From Pseudomonas sp. Fl4BN1 (lineage in GTDB: Bacteria > Pseudomonadota > Gammaproteobacteria > Pseudomonadales > Pseudomonadaceae): a stretch of 64,000 nt of DNA. The position numbers and the translations under genes were made by a program. Below, piece after piece: positions 34,051-43,244 of the stretch (its first letter is position 1; every line of letters begins with the position of its first letter). The stretch spans positions 62,001-126,000 of the forward strand of contig NZ_JAAARM010000010.1 of the NCBI RefSeq assembly GCF_009908285.1, given 5' to 3'. The notes beneath the pieces are model-generated. The model worked only from the letters and a program-made list of their open reading frames with translations, was not told the DNA's origin and did no database searches.

Positions 34051-34539
34051 TCAGGCCTGGTAGACCTTCTTCAGCAGCCGCAGCAGCTGTTCGCGCTCCT
34101 CGGTGTCGAGGGCTGAGGTGGCGTCGAGGTCACTTTGCGCGGCGATTTGCTTGAGTTCCTTGAGCAGGGCCTCACCGGTCTTGCTGAGGAATATCCCATA
34201 GGAGCGCTTGTCCGGTTTGCAGCGCACACGGACCGCCAGCGCCCGCTCTTCCAGTTTATTCAGCAGGGGCACCACTTGCGGCGGCTCGATGGCCAGGGCC
34301 CTGGCCAGGTCGGCCTGCATCAGCCCGGGGTTCTGTTCGATGATTGCCAGGGCCGAGAATTGCGCCGGGCGCAGGTCATGGGCCGAGAGCCGGCTGATCA
34401 GGTTCTGGAACAGTTTCAACTGGGCCCGACGCATGGCGTAGCCGATCAACTCGTCGAGGGCGGAGTCCAGCGGCGCCTGGATTTCGCCGCTGTCGACGGC
34501 GGACTCAAGGGCAGCGGCGCTCTTTGAAGGCTTGGCCAT
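34051..34539 (-). CDS. MarR-family regulator of the hydroxycinnamate genes
   Basis: A 162-residue MarR protein with a winged helix (GLMQADLARALAIEPPQVVP, then RVRCKPDKRSYGIFLSKTG). It is divergent from ech, the first gene of the ferulate pathway. In several proteobacteria a MarR-type repressor in this position (FerC/HcaR/CouR type) is released by hydroxycinnamoyl-CoA thioesters. The same role here is inference from position and family. Confidence 0.85.
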   Translation of the reverse strand: MAKPSKSAAALESAVDSGEIQAPLDSALDELIGYAMRRAQLKLFQNLISRLSAHDLRPAQFSALAIIEQNPGLMQADLARALAIEPPQVVPLLNKLEERALAVRVRCKPDKRSYGIFLSKTGEALLKELKQIAAQSDLDATSALDTEEREQLLRLLKKVYQA

Positions 34540-34670
34540 TGCAGGGAAATTCCTTGGGCTGGCGGTTAATAAGGCTATCTAGTTTGCCGAGGTTGGGCGG
34601 GGATAGCTACGGGAAGTCTCACACCCTGTGGCTTTGGCGAGGTCCTTGATGATAAATAAATTGGTTAATT

Positions 34671-34680
34671 CTATTAATAG
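34671..34680. promoter_or_regulatory. Palindrome CTATTAATAG in the ech promoter region
   Basis: A perfect 10-bp palindrome flanked by GGTTAATT and TTAATT, directly upstream of the putative -35 element of ech. Candidate operator for the divergent MarR regulator. Confidence 0.45.
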
Positions 34681-34684
34681 TTAA

Positions 34685-34713
34685 TTGACATAACTAGTTT
34701 GTCGGTTTAGTTT
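34685..34713 (+). promoter_or_regulatory. Putative ech promoter
   Basis: TTGACA (34685-34690) with a 17-bp spacer and a weak TAGTTT (34708-34713). The spacer contains the palindrome AACTAGTT (34692-34699). CTAGTTTG in it is repeated at 34579-34586 nearer the MarR gene. Confidence 0.4.
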
Positions 34714-34750
34714 TTACCCATCGTCAAGCCAAGAACAAGAGAGCATCGCC

Positions 34751-35581
34751 ATGAGCAATTACGAAGGTCGCTGGACAACGGTCAAGGTCGAAATCGAAGA
34801 GGGCATCGCCTGGGTCATTCTCAATCGCCCGGAAAAACGCAACGCCATGAGCCCGACCCTGAACCGGGAAATGATCGACGTGCTGGAAACCCTGGAGCAG
34901 GACCCGGCCGCCGGCGTGCTGGTGCTGACCGGTGCCGGTGAAGCCTGGACCGCCGGCATGGACCTCAAGGAGTACTTTCGCGAAGTGGACGCCGGCCCGG
35001 AGATCCTCCAGGAAAAAATCCGCCGCGAAGCCTCGCAATGGCAATGGAAACTGCTGCGCATGTACGCCAAGCCGACCATCGCCATGGTCAACGGCTGGTG
35101 CTTCGGTGGCGGCTTCAGCCCGCTGGTGGCGTGCGACCTGGCGATCTGCGCCGACGAAGCGACCTTCGGCCTCTCGGAAATCAACTGGGGCATCCCGCCG
35201 GGCAACCTGGTGAGCAAGGCCATGGCCGACACCGTGGGCCACCGCCAGTCGCTGTACTACATCATGACCGGCAAGACTTTCGGTGGGCAGAAAGCCGCCG
35301 AGATGGGCCTGGTCAACGAGAGTGTGCCGCTGGCGCAACTGCGTGAAGTGACCGTCGAGTTGGCGCGCAACCTGCTGGAGAAAAACCCGGTGGTGCTGCG
35401 TGCCGCCAAGCATGGTTTCAAGCGTTGCCGCGAGCTGACCTGGGAGCAGAACGAAGACTACCTGTACGCCAAGCTCGACCAGTCGCGCCTGCTGGACACC
35501 GAAGGCGGCCGCGAGCAGGGCATGAAACAGTTCCTCGACGACAAGAGCATCAAGCCCGGCCTGCAGGCGTATAAACGCTGA
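34751..35581 (+). CDS. ech: Hydroxycinnamoyl-CoA hydratase-lyase (feruloyl-CoA to vanillin + acetyl-CoA)
   Basis: A 276-residue crotonase-fold enzyme that hydrates feruloyl-CoA and then cleaves it to vanillin and acetyl-CoA. The known catalytic residues are in place at the same numbers: Tyr75, Ser123 and Glu143 (GLSEINWGIPPG). The oxyanion-hole part (AWTAGMDLKEYF) is intact. From memory the sequence is almost identical to the characterised P. fluorescens enzyme. It is the first gene of ech-vdh-fcs-aat-acd and is divergent from the MarR regulator. GAGAG precedes the ATG, next to an A-rich AAGAACAAGA. Confidence 0.97.
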   Translation: MSNYEGRWTTVKVEIEEGIAWVILNRPEKRNAMSPTLNREMIDVLETLEQDPAAGVLVLTGAGEAWTAGMDLKEYFREVDAGPEILQEKIRREASQWQWKLLRMYAKPTIAMVNGWCFGGGFSPLVACDLAICADEATFGLSEINWGIPPGNLVSKAMADTVGHRQSLYYIMTGKTFGGQKAAEMGLVNESVPLAQLREVTVELARNLLEKNPVVLRAAKHGFKRCRELTWEQNEDYLYAKLDQSRLLDTEGGREQGMKQFLDDKSIKPGLQAYKR

Positions 35582-35590
35582 GCCCGGCTG

Positions 35591-35619
35591 GCGAACAGCG
35601 GGCGCATCCCGCTGTTCGC
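35591..35619 (+). terminator. Perfect 12-bp-stem hairpin between ech and vdh
   Basis: GCGAACAGCGGG-5 nt-CCCGCTGTTCGC starts 9 bp after the ech stop. There is no T-run, so it may be a partial terminator or an mRNA-stabilising hairpin inside the operon rather than its end. Confidence 0.5.
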
Positions 35620-35685
35620 TGCGCCATGGCATTACTGTTACACCGCTGCGCTGCATTCCCGATAACGACAACAAGAGGAATCACC

Positions 35686-37134
35686 ATGCTGGACGTGCCC
35701 CTGCTGATTGGTGGCCAGTCGCGCCCCGCCGGCGACGGTCGAACCTTCGAACGCCGTAACCCGGTGACCGGCGCGGTGGTGTCGCGCGTGGCCGCCGCGA
35801 CCCTGGAAGATGCCGATGCCGCCGTGGCCGCGGCCCAGGCGGCATTCCCCACCTGGGCGGCCCTGGCCCCCAACGAACGCCGCAGCCGCCTGCTGCAGGC
35901 CGCCGAGCAATTGCAGGCGCGCAGTGGCGAATTCATCGCCGCCGCCGGCGAGACCGGGGCGATGGCCAACTGGTACGGCTTCAACGTGCGCCTAGCGGCC
36001 AACATGCTGCGTGAAGCAGCGTCGATGACCACTCAGATCAACGGCGAAGTCATCCCCTCGGATGTCCCCGGCAGTTTCGCCATGGCCCTGCGCCAACCCT
36101 GCGGCGTGGTGCTGGGCATCGCCCCGTGGAACGCCCCGGTGATTCTCGCCACCCGTGCCATCGCCATGCCCCTGGCCTGCGGCAACACCGTGGTGCTCAA
36201 GGCCTCCGAGCTGAGCCCGGCGGTGCACCGCCTGATCGGCCAGGTGCTGCAAGATGCCGGCCTGGGCGATGGCGTGGTCAACGTCATCAGCAATGCCCCG
36301 GCCGATGCCGCGGCCATTGTCGAGCGCCTGATCGCCAACCCGGCGGTGCGCCGGGTCAACTTCACCGGCTCGACCCATGTCGGGCGGATTGTTGGCGAGC
36401 TCTCGGCGCGTCACCTCAAGCCGGCCCTGCTGGAGCTGGGTGGCAAGGCGCCGTTGCTGGTGCTGGACGACGCCGACCTGGACGCGGCGGTCGAGGCCGC
36501 TGCGTTTGGCGCTTACTTCAATCAGGGGCAGATCTGCATGTCCACCGAGCGCTTGATCGTCGATGCCAAGGTCGCCGACGCCTTTGTTGCCAAGCTGGCG
36601 GCCAAGGTCGAGACCCTGCGTGCCGGCGACCCGACGGCCGAAGATTCGGTGCTCGGCTCCCTGGTGGATGCCAGTGCCGGCACGCGCATCCGGGCGCTGA
36701 TCGACGATGCCCTGGGCCAGGGTGCACGGCTGGTGGTCGGCGGGCAATTGGACGGCAGCATCCTGCAGCCGACCCTGCTCGACGGTGTCACCGAGTCCAT
36801 GCGCCTGTACCGTGAGGAATCCTTCGGCCCGGTGGCGGTGCTGCTGCGCGGTAGCGGTGATGAAGAGTTACTGCGCCTGGCCAACGACTCCGAGTTCGGC
36901 CTGGCGGCGGCGATTTTCAGCCGCGACACCGGGCGCGCCCTGGCCCTGGCGCAACGGCTCGAGTCGGGTATCTGCCACATCAATGGCCCGACCGTGCACG
37001 ACGAGGCGCAAATGCCGTTTGGCGGCGTCAAGTCCAGTGGCTATGGCAGTTTTGGTGGCAAGGCGTCGATCGAGCACTTCACCCAGTTGCGCTGGGTGAC
37101 CTTGCAAAACGGTCCGCGGCACTACCCGATCTGA
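35686..37134 (+). CDS. vdh: Vanillin dehydrogenase
   Basis: A 482-residue NAD(P)-dependent aldehyde dehydrogenase that oxidises vanillin to vanillate. Catalytic Glu250 (LELGGKAP) and Cys284 (GQICMS) are present, with GIAPWNAPVIL for cofactor binding and the C-terminal PFGGVKSSGYG. The length equals that of known Pseudomonas Vdh. The ATG at 35686 follows AAGAGGAA. The open frame continues 20 codons upstream without a ribosome binding site. It lies between ech and fcs. Confidence 0.95.
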   Translation: MLDVPLLIGGQSRPAGDGRTFERRNPVTGAVVSRVAAATLEDADAAVAAAQAAFPTWAALAPNERRSRLLQAAEQLQARSGEFIAAAGETGAMANWYGFNVRLAANMLREAASMTTQINGEVIPSDVPGSFAMALRQPCGVVLGIAPWNAPVILATRAIAMPLACGNTVVLKASELSPAVHRLIGQVLQDAGLGDGVVNVISNAPADAAAIVERLIANPAVRRVNFTGSTHVGRIVGELSARHLKPALLELGGKAPLLVLDDADLDAAVEAAAFGAYFNQGQICMSTERLIVDAKVADAFVAKLAAKVETLRAGDPTAEDSVLGSLVDASAGTRIRALIDDALGQGARLVVGGQLDGSILQPTLLDGVTESMRLYREESFGPVAVLLRGSGDEELLRLANDSEFGLAAAIFSRDTGRALALAQRLESGICHINGPTVHDEAQMPFGGVKSSGYGSFGGKASIEHFTQLRWVTLQNGPRHYPI

Positions 37135-37290
37135 GGCCCGCTGCAGTCTCGGCGAGCGACTCTGTGAGACTCGCCGCCGGAGGCCGCGGGCAGGCACAAC
37201 AATAATAAGGCAGCGCATCGGCTGCCACGCTGCGCCCGCTGTCGCCTCTGCACGGCGTGGCGCCAGCGTGCCTTGATGGAGAGCAGACAC

Positions 37291-39174
37291 GTGAGTTCCG
37301 AATTCAGATCGCCATTCCCGCCTCAAGTGAGCCCGGTGCCTTATCGCCGGGTGTCCATCGGCCACTCGCCGGTTGCGGTCAGCGAAGAGCATGGGGTGTT
37401 GCACATGCGTTCCCTGGAGCCCCTGGGCGAGTTGCCCCGGCGCTTGCTGGACCGCCTGCTGCATTGGGCCGCAGTGCGCCCGCAGCAGACCTTCATTGCC
37501 GCGCGCCAGGCCGGCGGCGACTGGCGCCGGGTCAGCTATGCACAGATGCTCGACAGCGTGCGGGCCATTGCCCAGGGCCTGCTGGGTTATGGCCTGTCTG
37601 CCGAAAGGCCTCTGGCCTTGCTCTCCGGCAATGACATCGAACACCTGCAACTGGCCCTCGGCGCGATGTACGCCGGCATTCCCTATTGCCCGGTGTCGCC
37701 GGCTTATTCGCTGTTGTCCCAGGACTTCGCCAAGTTGCGCCATGTCTGCGATGTGCTGCAGCCGGGGCTGGTGTATGTCAGCGAGGCGGCGGCCTTCGAG
37801 CGGGCGATCAACGCGGTGCTGCCAGCGGACGTGCCGTTGATTACCCTGCGTGGGCAAGTTACCGGCCGCACCCAGGTCAGTTTTGCCAGCCTGCTGCAAC
37901 AACCCGGTGGCGCCGAGGCCGACGCGGCGTTCGCCGCCACCGGGCCGGACAGCATCGCCAAGTTCCTCTTCACCTCGGGCTCGACCAAGTTGCCCAAGGC
38001 GGTGATCACCACCCAGCGCATGCTCTGCGCCAACCAGCAGATGCTGTTGCAGACCTTCCCGGTGTTCGCTGAGGAACCGCCGGTGCTGGTGGACTGGCTG
38101 CCGTGGAACCACACGTTTGGTGGCAGCCACAACGTTGGCATCGTGCTCTACAACGGCGGCACCTTTTATCTGGACGACGGCAAGCCGACCGCCCAGGGTT
38201 TTGCCGAAACCCTGCGCAACCTCAAGGAGATCTCGCCCACCGCCTACCTGACCGTGCCCAAGGGCTGGGAAGAACTGGTCAGCGCCCTGGAGCAGGACGC
38301 CGAGTTGCGCGAGCGCTTTTTTGCCCGTATCAGCCTGTTCTTCTTTGCCGCTGCCGGCCTGTCGCAAAGTGTCTGGGACCGCCTCGATCGGGTGGCGGAA
38401 CAGCACTGCGGCGAACGCATCCGCATGATGGCCGGCCTGGGCATGACCGAGGCGTCGCCGTCCTGCACCTTCACCACCGGACCGCTGTCCATGGCCGGTT
38501 ACATCGGCCTGCCGGCGCCGGGCTGCGAAGTGCGCCTGGTGCCGGTGGACGGCAAGCTCGAAGGGCGTTTTCGCGGGCCGCACATCATGCCCGGCTACTG
38601 GCGCGCGCCGCAGCAGACCGCCGAGGTCTTCGACGACCAGGGTTTCTACTGCTCGGGTGATGCCTTGAAGCTGGCCGCCCCTGACGACCCACAATTGGGC
38701 TTGATGTTCGACGGGCGCATCGCCGAGGACTTCAAGTTGTCGTCCGGGGTGTTTGTCAGTGTCGGCCCGCTGCGCAATCGCGCGGTGCTGGAGGGCTCGC
38801 CCTATGTGCAGGACCTGGTGGTGGCCGCGCCGGACCGCGAATGCCTGGGGGCCTTGGTGTTTCCACGGCTCTACGAGTGCCGCCGGCTCTCCGCCTTGAA
38901 CAGCGGCGCCAGTGACGCTGAAGTCCTCGCCAGCAAGCCGGTGCGCCAGTGGTTCGCTGACTGGCTGCAACGCCTCAACCGCGATGCCAGCGGTAATGCC
39001 AGCCGCCTGGAGTGGATCGCCTTGCTGGATGAGCCGGCGTCGATCGACCGGGGTGAGATCACCGACAAGGGTTCGATCAATCAGCGCGCGGTGTTGCAGT
39101 GGCGCGCTTCGAAAGTCGAAGCGCTGTATCGCGGCCTGGAACCGTCGATCCTGCGGGCTGGGCCACGGCCGTGA
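37291..39174 (+). CDS. fcs: Feruloyl-CoA synthetase
   Basis: A 627-residue ANL-family acid:CoA ligase that activates ferulate and related hydroxycinnamates. The P-loop FTSGSTKLPKAV is at 227-238. The mid-protein motif GLGMTEASP and the later SGDALKL follow. The start chosen is GTG at 37291, because GGAGAG lies 7 nt before it and the product then has 627 residues, the usual length. The ATG at 37276 in the same frame has no ribosome binding site. AACAATAA at 37198-37205 lies upstream in the 156-bp gap after vdh. Its TGA overlaps the GTG start of aat. Confidence 0.94.
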   Translation: MSSEFRSPFPPQVSPVPYRRVSIGHSPVAVSEEHGVLHMRSLEPLGELPRRLLDRLLHWAAVRPQQTFIAARQAGGDWRRVSYAQMLDSVRAIAQGLLGYGLSAERPLALLSGNDIEHLQLALGAMYAGIPYCPVSPAYSLLSQDFAKLRHVCDVLQPGLVYVSEAAAFERAINAVLPADVPLITLRGQVTGRTQVSFASLLQQPGGAEADAAFAATGPDSIAKFLFTSGSTKLPKAVITTQRMLCANQQMLLQTFPVFAEEPPVLVDWLPWNHTFGGSHNVGIVLYNGGTFYLDDGKPTAQGFAETLRNLKEISPTAYLTVPKGWEELVSALEQDAELRERFFARISLFFFAAAGLSQSVWDRLDRVAEQHCGERIRMMAGLGMTEASPSCTFTTGPLSMAGYIGLPAPGCEVRLVPVDGKLEGRFRGPHIMPGYWRAPQQTAEVFDDQGFYCSGDALKLAAPDDPQLGLMFDGRIAEDFKLSSGVFVSVGPLRNRAVLEGSPYVQDLVVAAPDRECLGALVFPRLYECRRLSALNSGASDAEVLASKPVRQWFADWLQRLNRDASGNASRLEWIALLDEPASIDRGEITDKGSINQRAVLQWRASKVEALYRGLEPSILRAGPRP

Positions 39175-40412
39175 ACAGCCCGGGACAGTATTCGGCGTTT
39201 ACCGATGTCGCGATCTTCGAGGCGGTGCGCACGCCTTGGGTTGATCTTGGTGGCGCCCTGGCCCAGGTGTCACCGATTGACCTGGGGATTCAGGTCGGGC
39301 GCGAAGTGCTGGCGCGGGCCGCGATTGACCCGCGCCAGGTCGACAGCGTGCTGGCCGGCTCCATGGCCCAGGCCAGCTTCGATGCCTACTTGTTGCCGCG
39401 GCATATCGGGCTGTACAGCGGCGTGCCGCAGGCGGTGCCGGCACTGGCGGTACAGCGCATCTGCGCCACTGGTTTCGAGCTGCTGCGCCAAGCCGCCCGG
39501 CAGTTGGATGACGGCGTGCAACTGGCGCTGTGCGTGGCGGCGGAATCCATGTCGCGCAACCCGATTGCCGCCTACACCCACCGCGATGGTTTCCGTCTCG
39601 GTGCCGGGGTGCAGTTCAAGGACTTTCTCTGGGAGGCCCTGTATGACCCGGCCCCTGGCATCGACATGATCGCCACCGCCGACAACCTGGCCCGGCGCCA
39701 TGGCTTGAGCCGCGAGGCGCTGGATCGCTATGCCTTCGACAGCCATCGGCTGGCGTTGCAGGCCCAGGCCGAAGGTTGGTATCAGGCGGAATTGGTGACG
39801 CTGGTCAACCAAGATTTTGAACTGCCTGGCTACGTGCCGCGCAGCCTGCAATTGCCCCGTGGGGTGGACAGCGTTTCCCGCGATAGCCACCCGCGTCCCA
39901 GCGATTTGCTGGCCTTGTCGCGGCTGCGTGCGGTGCATGCCGATGGCGTGCAAACCGCCGGCAACAGCTGCGCGGTGGTCGATGGCGCGGCCGCGGCGCT
40001 GGTGGGGCGCGCGTCGGCGGCAACGCGTCCGGTCCTGGCGCATTTGTGTGCCAGTGCGGTGGTCGGTGTGGCGCCGGAGTACATGGGCATCGGCCCGGCC
40101 CCGGCGATCCAGCTATTGCTGCAACGCAGTGGCCTGGACCTGCGGGATATCGGCCTGCTGGAAATCAACGAAGCCCAGGCTGCCCAGGTTTTGGCGGTGG
40201 CCCAGGTGCTGGAACTGGATATCCAGCGCCTCAATCGCCGCGGCGGTGCCATCGCCCTTGGCCATCCGCTGGCTGCCAGCGGCCTGCGCCTGGTGCTGAC
40301 CCTGGCGCGGCAACTGCGCGAACAGCAACTGCGCTACGGCATTGTTGCGGCGTGCGTCGGTGGTGGGCAGGGCATGGCGCTGTTGATCGAGAACCCGCAC
40401 GGGCGCGGTTGA
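39171..40412 (+). CDS. aat: Thiolase-family acetyl-CoA acetyltransferase of the ferulate cluster
   Basis: A 413-residue thiolase. The acylated Cys98 (RICATGFELL), His365 (IALGHPLAASG) and the second catalytic Cys395 (ACVGGG) are all present. In Pseudomonas ferulate clusters a gene called aat sits here and, with acd, was proposed for a beta-oxidation route of feruloyl-CoA, although the hydratase-lyase route dominates. The start is GTG at 39171 overlapping the fcs TGA, so it is translationally coupled. Confidence 0.88.
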   Translation: MNSPGQYSAFTDVAIFEAVRTPWVDLGGALAQVSPIDLGIQVGREVLARAAIDPRQVDSVLAGSMAQASFDAYLLPRHIGLYSGVPQAVPALAVQRICATGFELLRQAARQLDDGVQLALCVAAESMSRNPIAAYTHRDGFRLGAGVQFKDFLWEALYDPAPGIDMIATADNLARRHGLSREALDRYAFDSHRLALQAQAEGWYQAELVTLVNQDFELPGYVPRSLQLPRGVDSVSRDSHPRPSDLLALSRLRAVHADGVQTAGNSCAVVDGAAAALVGRASAATRPVLAHLCASAVVGVAPEYMGIGPAPAIQLLLQRSGLDLRDIGLLEINEAQAAQVLAVAQVLELDIQRLNRRGGAIALGHPLAASGLRLVLTLARQLREQQLRYGIVAACVGGGQGMALLIENPHGRG

Positions 40413-40469
40413 AGTCCTGTTCCGGCGGCTTGGCCGGACCTGCTGCATTTTCATTTGAAGAGGTGAGCC

Positions 40470-42224
40470 ATGTGGAGCTATCAGGCGCCGCTGCGCGATA
40501 TGCAATTTGTCCTTGAACACTGGTTGCAAGCCCCTGCGGCCTGGCGCCAGGCCCCGGCGTTCGCCGAGCTGGATCTGCCCCTGGCATTGCAGGTGCTGGA
40601 GCAGGCCGGGCGCTTCAGCAGTGCGCTGCTGGCGCCGCTGAACAGCAGCGGCGATCGTCAGGGCTGCCGCTTTGCCGACGGCCGGGTGACCACCCCGGAG
40701 GGCTTTGCGCAAGCCTACCGGGCGTATGTCGAAGGTGGCTGGCCAGCGCTGGCCTGTGCCGAATCCCTGGGTGGCCAAGGCTTGCCGCAACTGCTGGACG
40801 CCGCCTTGCAGGAAATGCTCTACGCCAGCAACCACGGCTGGGCCATGTACACCGGCATCGCCCATGGTGCCTACCTGTGCCTCAAGACCCACGCCGCGCA
40901 ATGGCTTCAGCAACGCTACCTGCCACCGATCATCAGCGGCGAATGCCTGCCCACCATGTGCCTGACCGAGCCCCAGGCCGGCAGTGATGTCGGCCTGCTG
41001 CGCTGTCGCGCCGAGGCGCAGGCGGACGGCAGTTACCAACTGCATGGCAGCAAACTGTTCATCTCCGGCGGCGACCACGACCTGACCGAGAACATCCTGC
41101 ACCTGGTGCTGGCGCGAATCCCGGGGGCGCCCTCCGGCAGCCGCGGGATTTCCCTGTTCCTGGTGCCCAAGCGCCTGGATTCGGGGCAGGCCAACGGTGT
41201 GCGCTGTGACGCGATCGAACACAAGATGGGCATCAATGGCAGCGCCACCTGTTCCCTGGTGTTCGAGGGTGCCAAGGGTTGGTTGATCGGCGAAGCCAAT
41301 CGCGGCCTGGCGGCGATGTTCGTGATGATGAATTCAGCGCGCCTGCATGTCGGCCTGCAAGGCCTGGGGCACACTGAGGCGGCCTGGCAGAACGCCCTGG
41401 CCTATGCCCGCGAGCGCAAGCAGATGCGCGCCCCGCAACGCCCGCCAGGGGTGGCCGCAGCAGAGGCCGACCCGCTCACCTACCACCCGGCCATGCGCCG
41501 TGTGCTGCTGGAGTTGCGGGTATGCAGCGAGGGCATGCGGGCCATCGGCTATTGGGCTGCGCACCTGCTGGATCAGGCTGAGCACGCGAGCGAGGAAGCG
41601 GCTCGCCAGCGTGCCGGGCAACTGAGTGAATGGCTGACGCCGGTGATCAAGGCGTTTTTCACCGAGCAGGGGTTTCGTCAGGCCAGTCATGCCTTGCAGG
41701 TGTTCGGTGGCTACGGCTACGTCCGCGAATTCGCCATCGAGCAGACCCTGCGCGACAGCCGCATCGCCATGATCTACGAAGGCAGCAACGAGATTCAGGC
41801 CAACGACCTGCTGCTGCGCAAGGTGCTGGGCGATCAAGGTCGAGCCTTTGGCCTGTTCCTGGAGGAGCTGCGAGAGGAGGCCGAGCAGGGCGTGCAATGG
41901 CCCGAATGCCAACTGTTCGCGGTGCAGTTGAACAGCTTGTGCGCCGCCCTTGAGGCGTTGCTGGGCGAAGTGCGGCAGCTGGCGCAGGAAGACCCGGAGT
42001 ACCCTTATCGGGCCGCCGGGGATTTTCTCTATCTCTGTGGCCTGAGTTTGCTTGCCCTGGCCTGGGCACGAGCTGCCCGGGTGTCGCGGGTACTGCCACA
42101 AAGCGACCCGTTGCGTGCGCAGAAACTGCAAAGTGCACAGTTCTTTTTCAGCTATCTGCTGCCCCAGGCCGAGTCGCGCATGGCCGCGGTGCGTGGGGCT
42201 CGGGCACCGCTGGCGTTTGTCTGA
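40470..42224 (+). CDS. acd: Acyl-CoA dehydrogenase of the ferulate cluster
   Basis: A 584-residue flavin acyl-CoA dehydrogenase of the long type (with an extra C-terminal domain). MCLTEPQAGSDVG binds the flavin, Glu437 in YEGSNEIQ is the likely catalytic base, and FGGYGYVREF is typical. GAAGAGG lies before the ATG. Last gene of the presumed ech-acd operon, 57 bp after aat. It probably dehydrogenates a phenylpropanoyl-CoA or a related ester; the exact substrate is unknown. Confidence 0.88.
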   Translation: MWSYQAPLRDMQFVLEHWLQAPAAWRQAPAFAELDLPLALQVLEQAGRFSSALLAPLNSSGDRQGCRFADGRVTTPEGFAQAYRAYVEGGWPALACAESLGGQGLPQLLDAALQEMLYASNHGWAMYTGIAHGAYLCLKTHAAQWLQQRYLPPIISGECLPTMCLTEPQAGSDVGLLRCRAEAQADGSYQLHGSKLFISGGDHDLTENILHLVLARIPGAPSGSRGISLFLVPKRLDSGQANGVRCDAIEHKMGINGSATCSLVFEGAKGWLIGEANRGLAAMFVMMNSARLHVGLQGLGHTEAAWQNALAYARERKQMRAPQRPPGVAAAEADPLTYHPAMRRVLLELRVCSEGMRAIGYWAAHLLDQAEHASEEAARQRAGQLSEWLTPVIKAFFTEQGFRQASHALQVFGGYGYVREFAIEQTLRDSRIAMIYEGSNEIQANDLLLRKVLGDQGRAFGLFLEELREEAEQGVQWPECQLFAVQLNSLCAALEALLGEVRQLAQEDPEYPYRAAGDFLYLCGLSLLALAWARAARVSRVLPQSDPLRAQKLQSAQFFFSYLLPQAESRMAAVRGARAPLAFV

Positions 42225-42230
42225 TACCGC

Positions 42231-42812
42231 CTAGAAAACCAGGTCCCGCTTGCGGGTAAAGGCCGAGATCCGGCTGTAGCGCCCGTTGTCCAGGCCGATG
42301 TTCAGTTCACCGTTGAAGTCGGGGTAGACCACCCGCCCGCTGGACAGCGGCAGCAGGGCGACCTTGAGCTTTTCCACCGGGGTCGAGGTGAACCGCAGTT
42401 CCTGGCTGGTGGGCGCCATGTGGGGCAGGGCGTAGCGGGCGCGTTTCAGCTCGCCGACATAGGTGTAGATCATCGGCGTCTGGTAGTTCTGGCCCCAGGG
42501 GCGGTAGGTCGACGAGTAGCCGATGATGTTCAGGGTCCGGCCCTTGATGTGGGCAAACATGAAGTCCGGGGTGCTGTCGTTGATGCGGCTGCTGTCGTCC
42601 AACAGGGCGTTGGCTTCGCTGACGCTGAGCAGGTTGTTGTCTTCATAGCCATTGCGGTCATAAGCGTGAAAGCCATTGAGCTCGGTCATGGCGCGGATCA
42701 GCAATTCCTTCGATGGGTCCGGGTGCATCAGGCGCACGTTGGGCCCGCAGGCGCTCAGCAGTAGCGGCATGCACAGGGCCAGCAGGCAGCCTCTCAGGGC
42801 GCGGGTGCTCAT
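42231..42812 (-). CDS. Small lipoprotein of unknown function
   Basis: A 193-residue protein with a classical lipoprotein signal: the hydrophobic segment GCLLALCMPLLLSAC with lipobox LSAC (Cys22). The residue after Cys is Gly, so outer-membrane targeting is expected. I do not recognise the mature domain. It is acidic and polar, with Tyr-rich stretches (IYTYVGELKRARY). It converges with acd (6 bp apart) and is divergent from the putative vanillate transporter. A TGGATCCA site lies 129 bp upstream of its start. Confidence 0.75.
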   Translation of the reverse strand: MSTRALRGCLLALCMPLLLSACGPNVRLMHPDPSKELLIRAMTELNGFHAYDRNGYEDNNLLSVSEANALLDDSSRINDSTPDFMFAHIKGRTLNIIGYSSTYRPWGQNYQTPMIYTYVGELKRARYALPHMAPTSQELRFTSTPVEKLKVALLPLSSGRVVYPDFNGELNIGLDNGRYSRISAFTRKRDLVF

Positions 42813-42940
42813 GTTCGGTGATTCCTTTCAGGGGGAGTGAAACGCCAGGTTGCAGCCAGGGGCGGCCATGGTCGCCGAACAGGACAGGGTTGTCAGCCCG
42901 AGCCTGGATAGGCGGATCGTCAGGCAAATGCCTGGCTCAG

Positions 42941-42948
42941 TGGATCCA
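42941..42948. promoter_or_regulatory. Candidate VanR operator (TGGATCCA)
   Basis: The octamer palindrome matches the core of the Caulobacter VanR operator ATTGGATCCAAT. It lies 129 bp upstream of the lipoprotein gene and about 300 bp upstream of the MFS leader frame. Confidence 0.5.
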
Positions 42949-43155
42949 TTGCCTTGAGTCTTCCGTAGCCAGGGGCCGAGACGCTCCGGCACAACCCTCA
43001 GGATCGATGATCGCTCGATAATCGAACACTATTCAATGCTCTCTTAATTGTTGAATAACTTATTGATAAATAACCAATATAGTTAAATTCACAAGGATTT
43101 TTAGCGTTTTTTGACGCGACCTGCCCGGCCGGCGTCGAGCCCGGTCTATTGTCTG

Positions 43156-43163
43156 TGGATCCA
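43156..43163. promoter_or_regulatory. Candidate VanR operator (TGGATCCA)
   Basis: Second copy in the same intergenic region, followed by TTAACT, about 80 bp before the leader frame of the MFS transporter. Confidence 0.55.
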
Positions 43164-43244
43164 TTAACTGATTGATTAGCGCCCTGGCGATGGCGGGAGT
43201 GTTCCTGGCCGTCCCCCATAAAAACTACAAAAAAGGGTTTCGTC

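Larger units (their letters stand above)
42813..43244. other. Control region between lipoprotein and MFS transporter
   Basis: No gene is visible. It contains two TGGATCCA palindromes (42941-42948 and 43156-43163) and an A/T-rich stretch at about 43015-43105 that suits a promoter. Confidence 0.65.
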
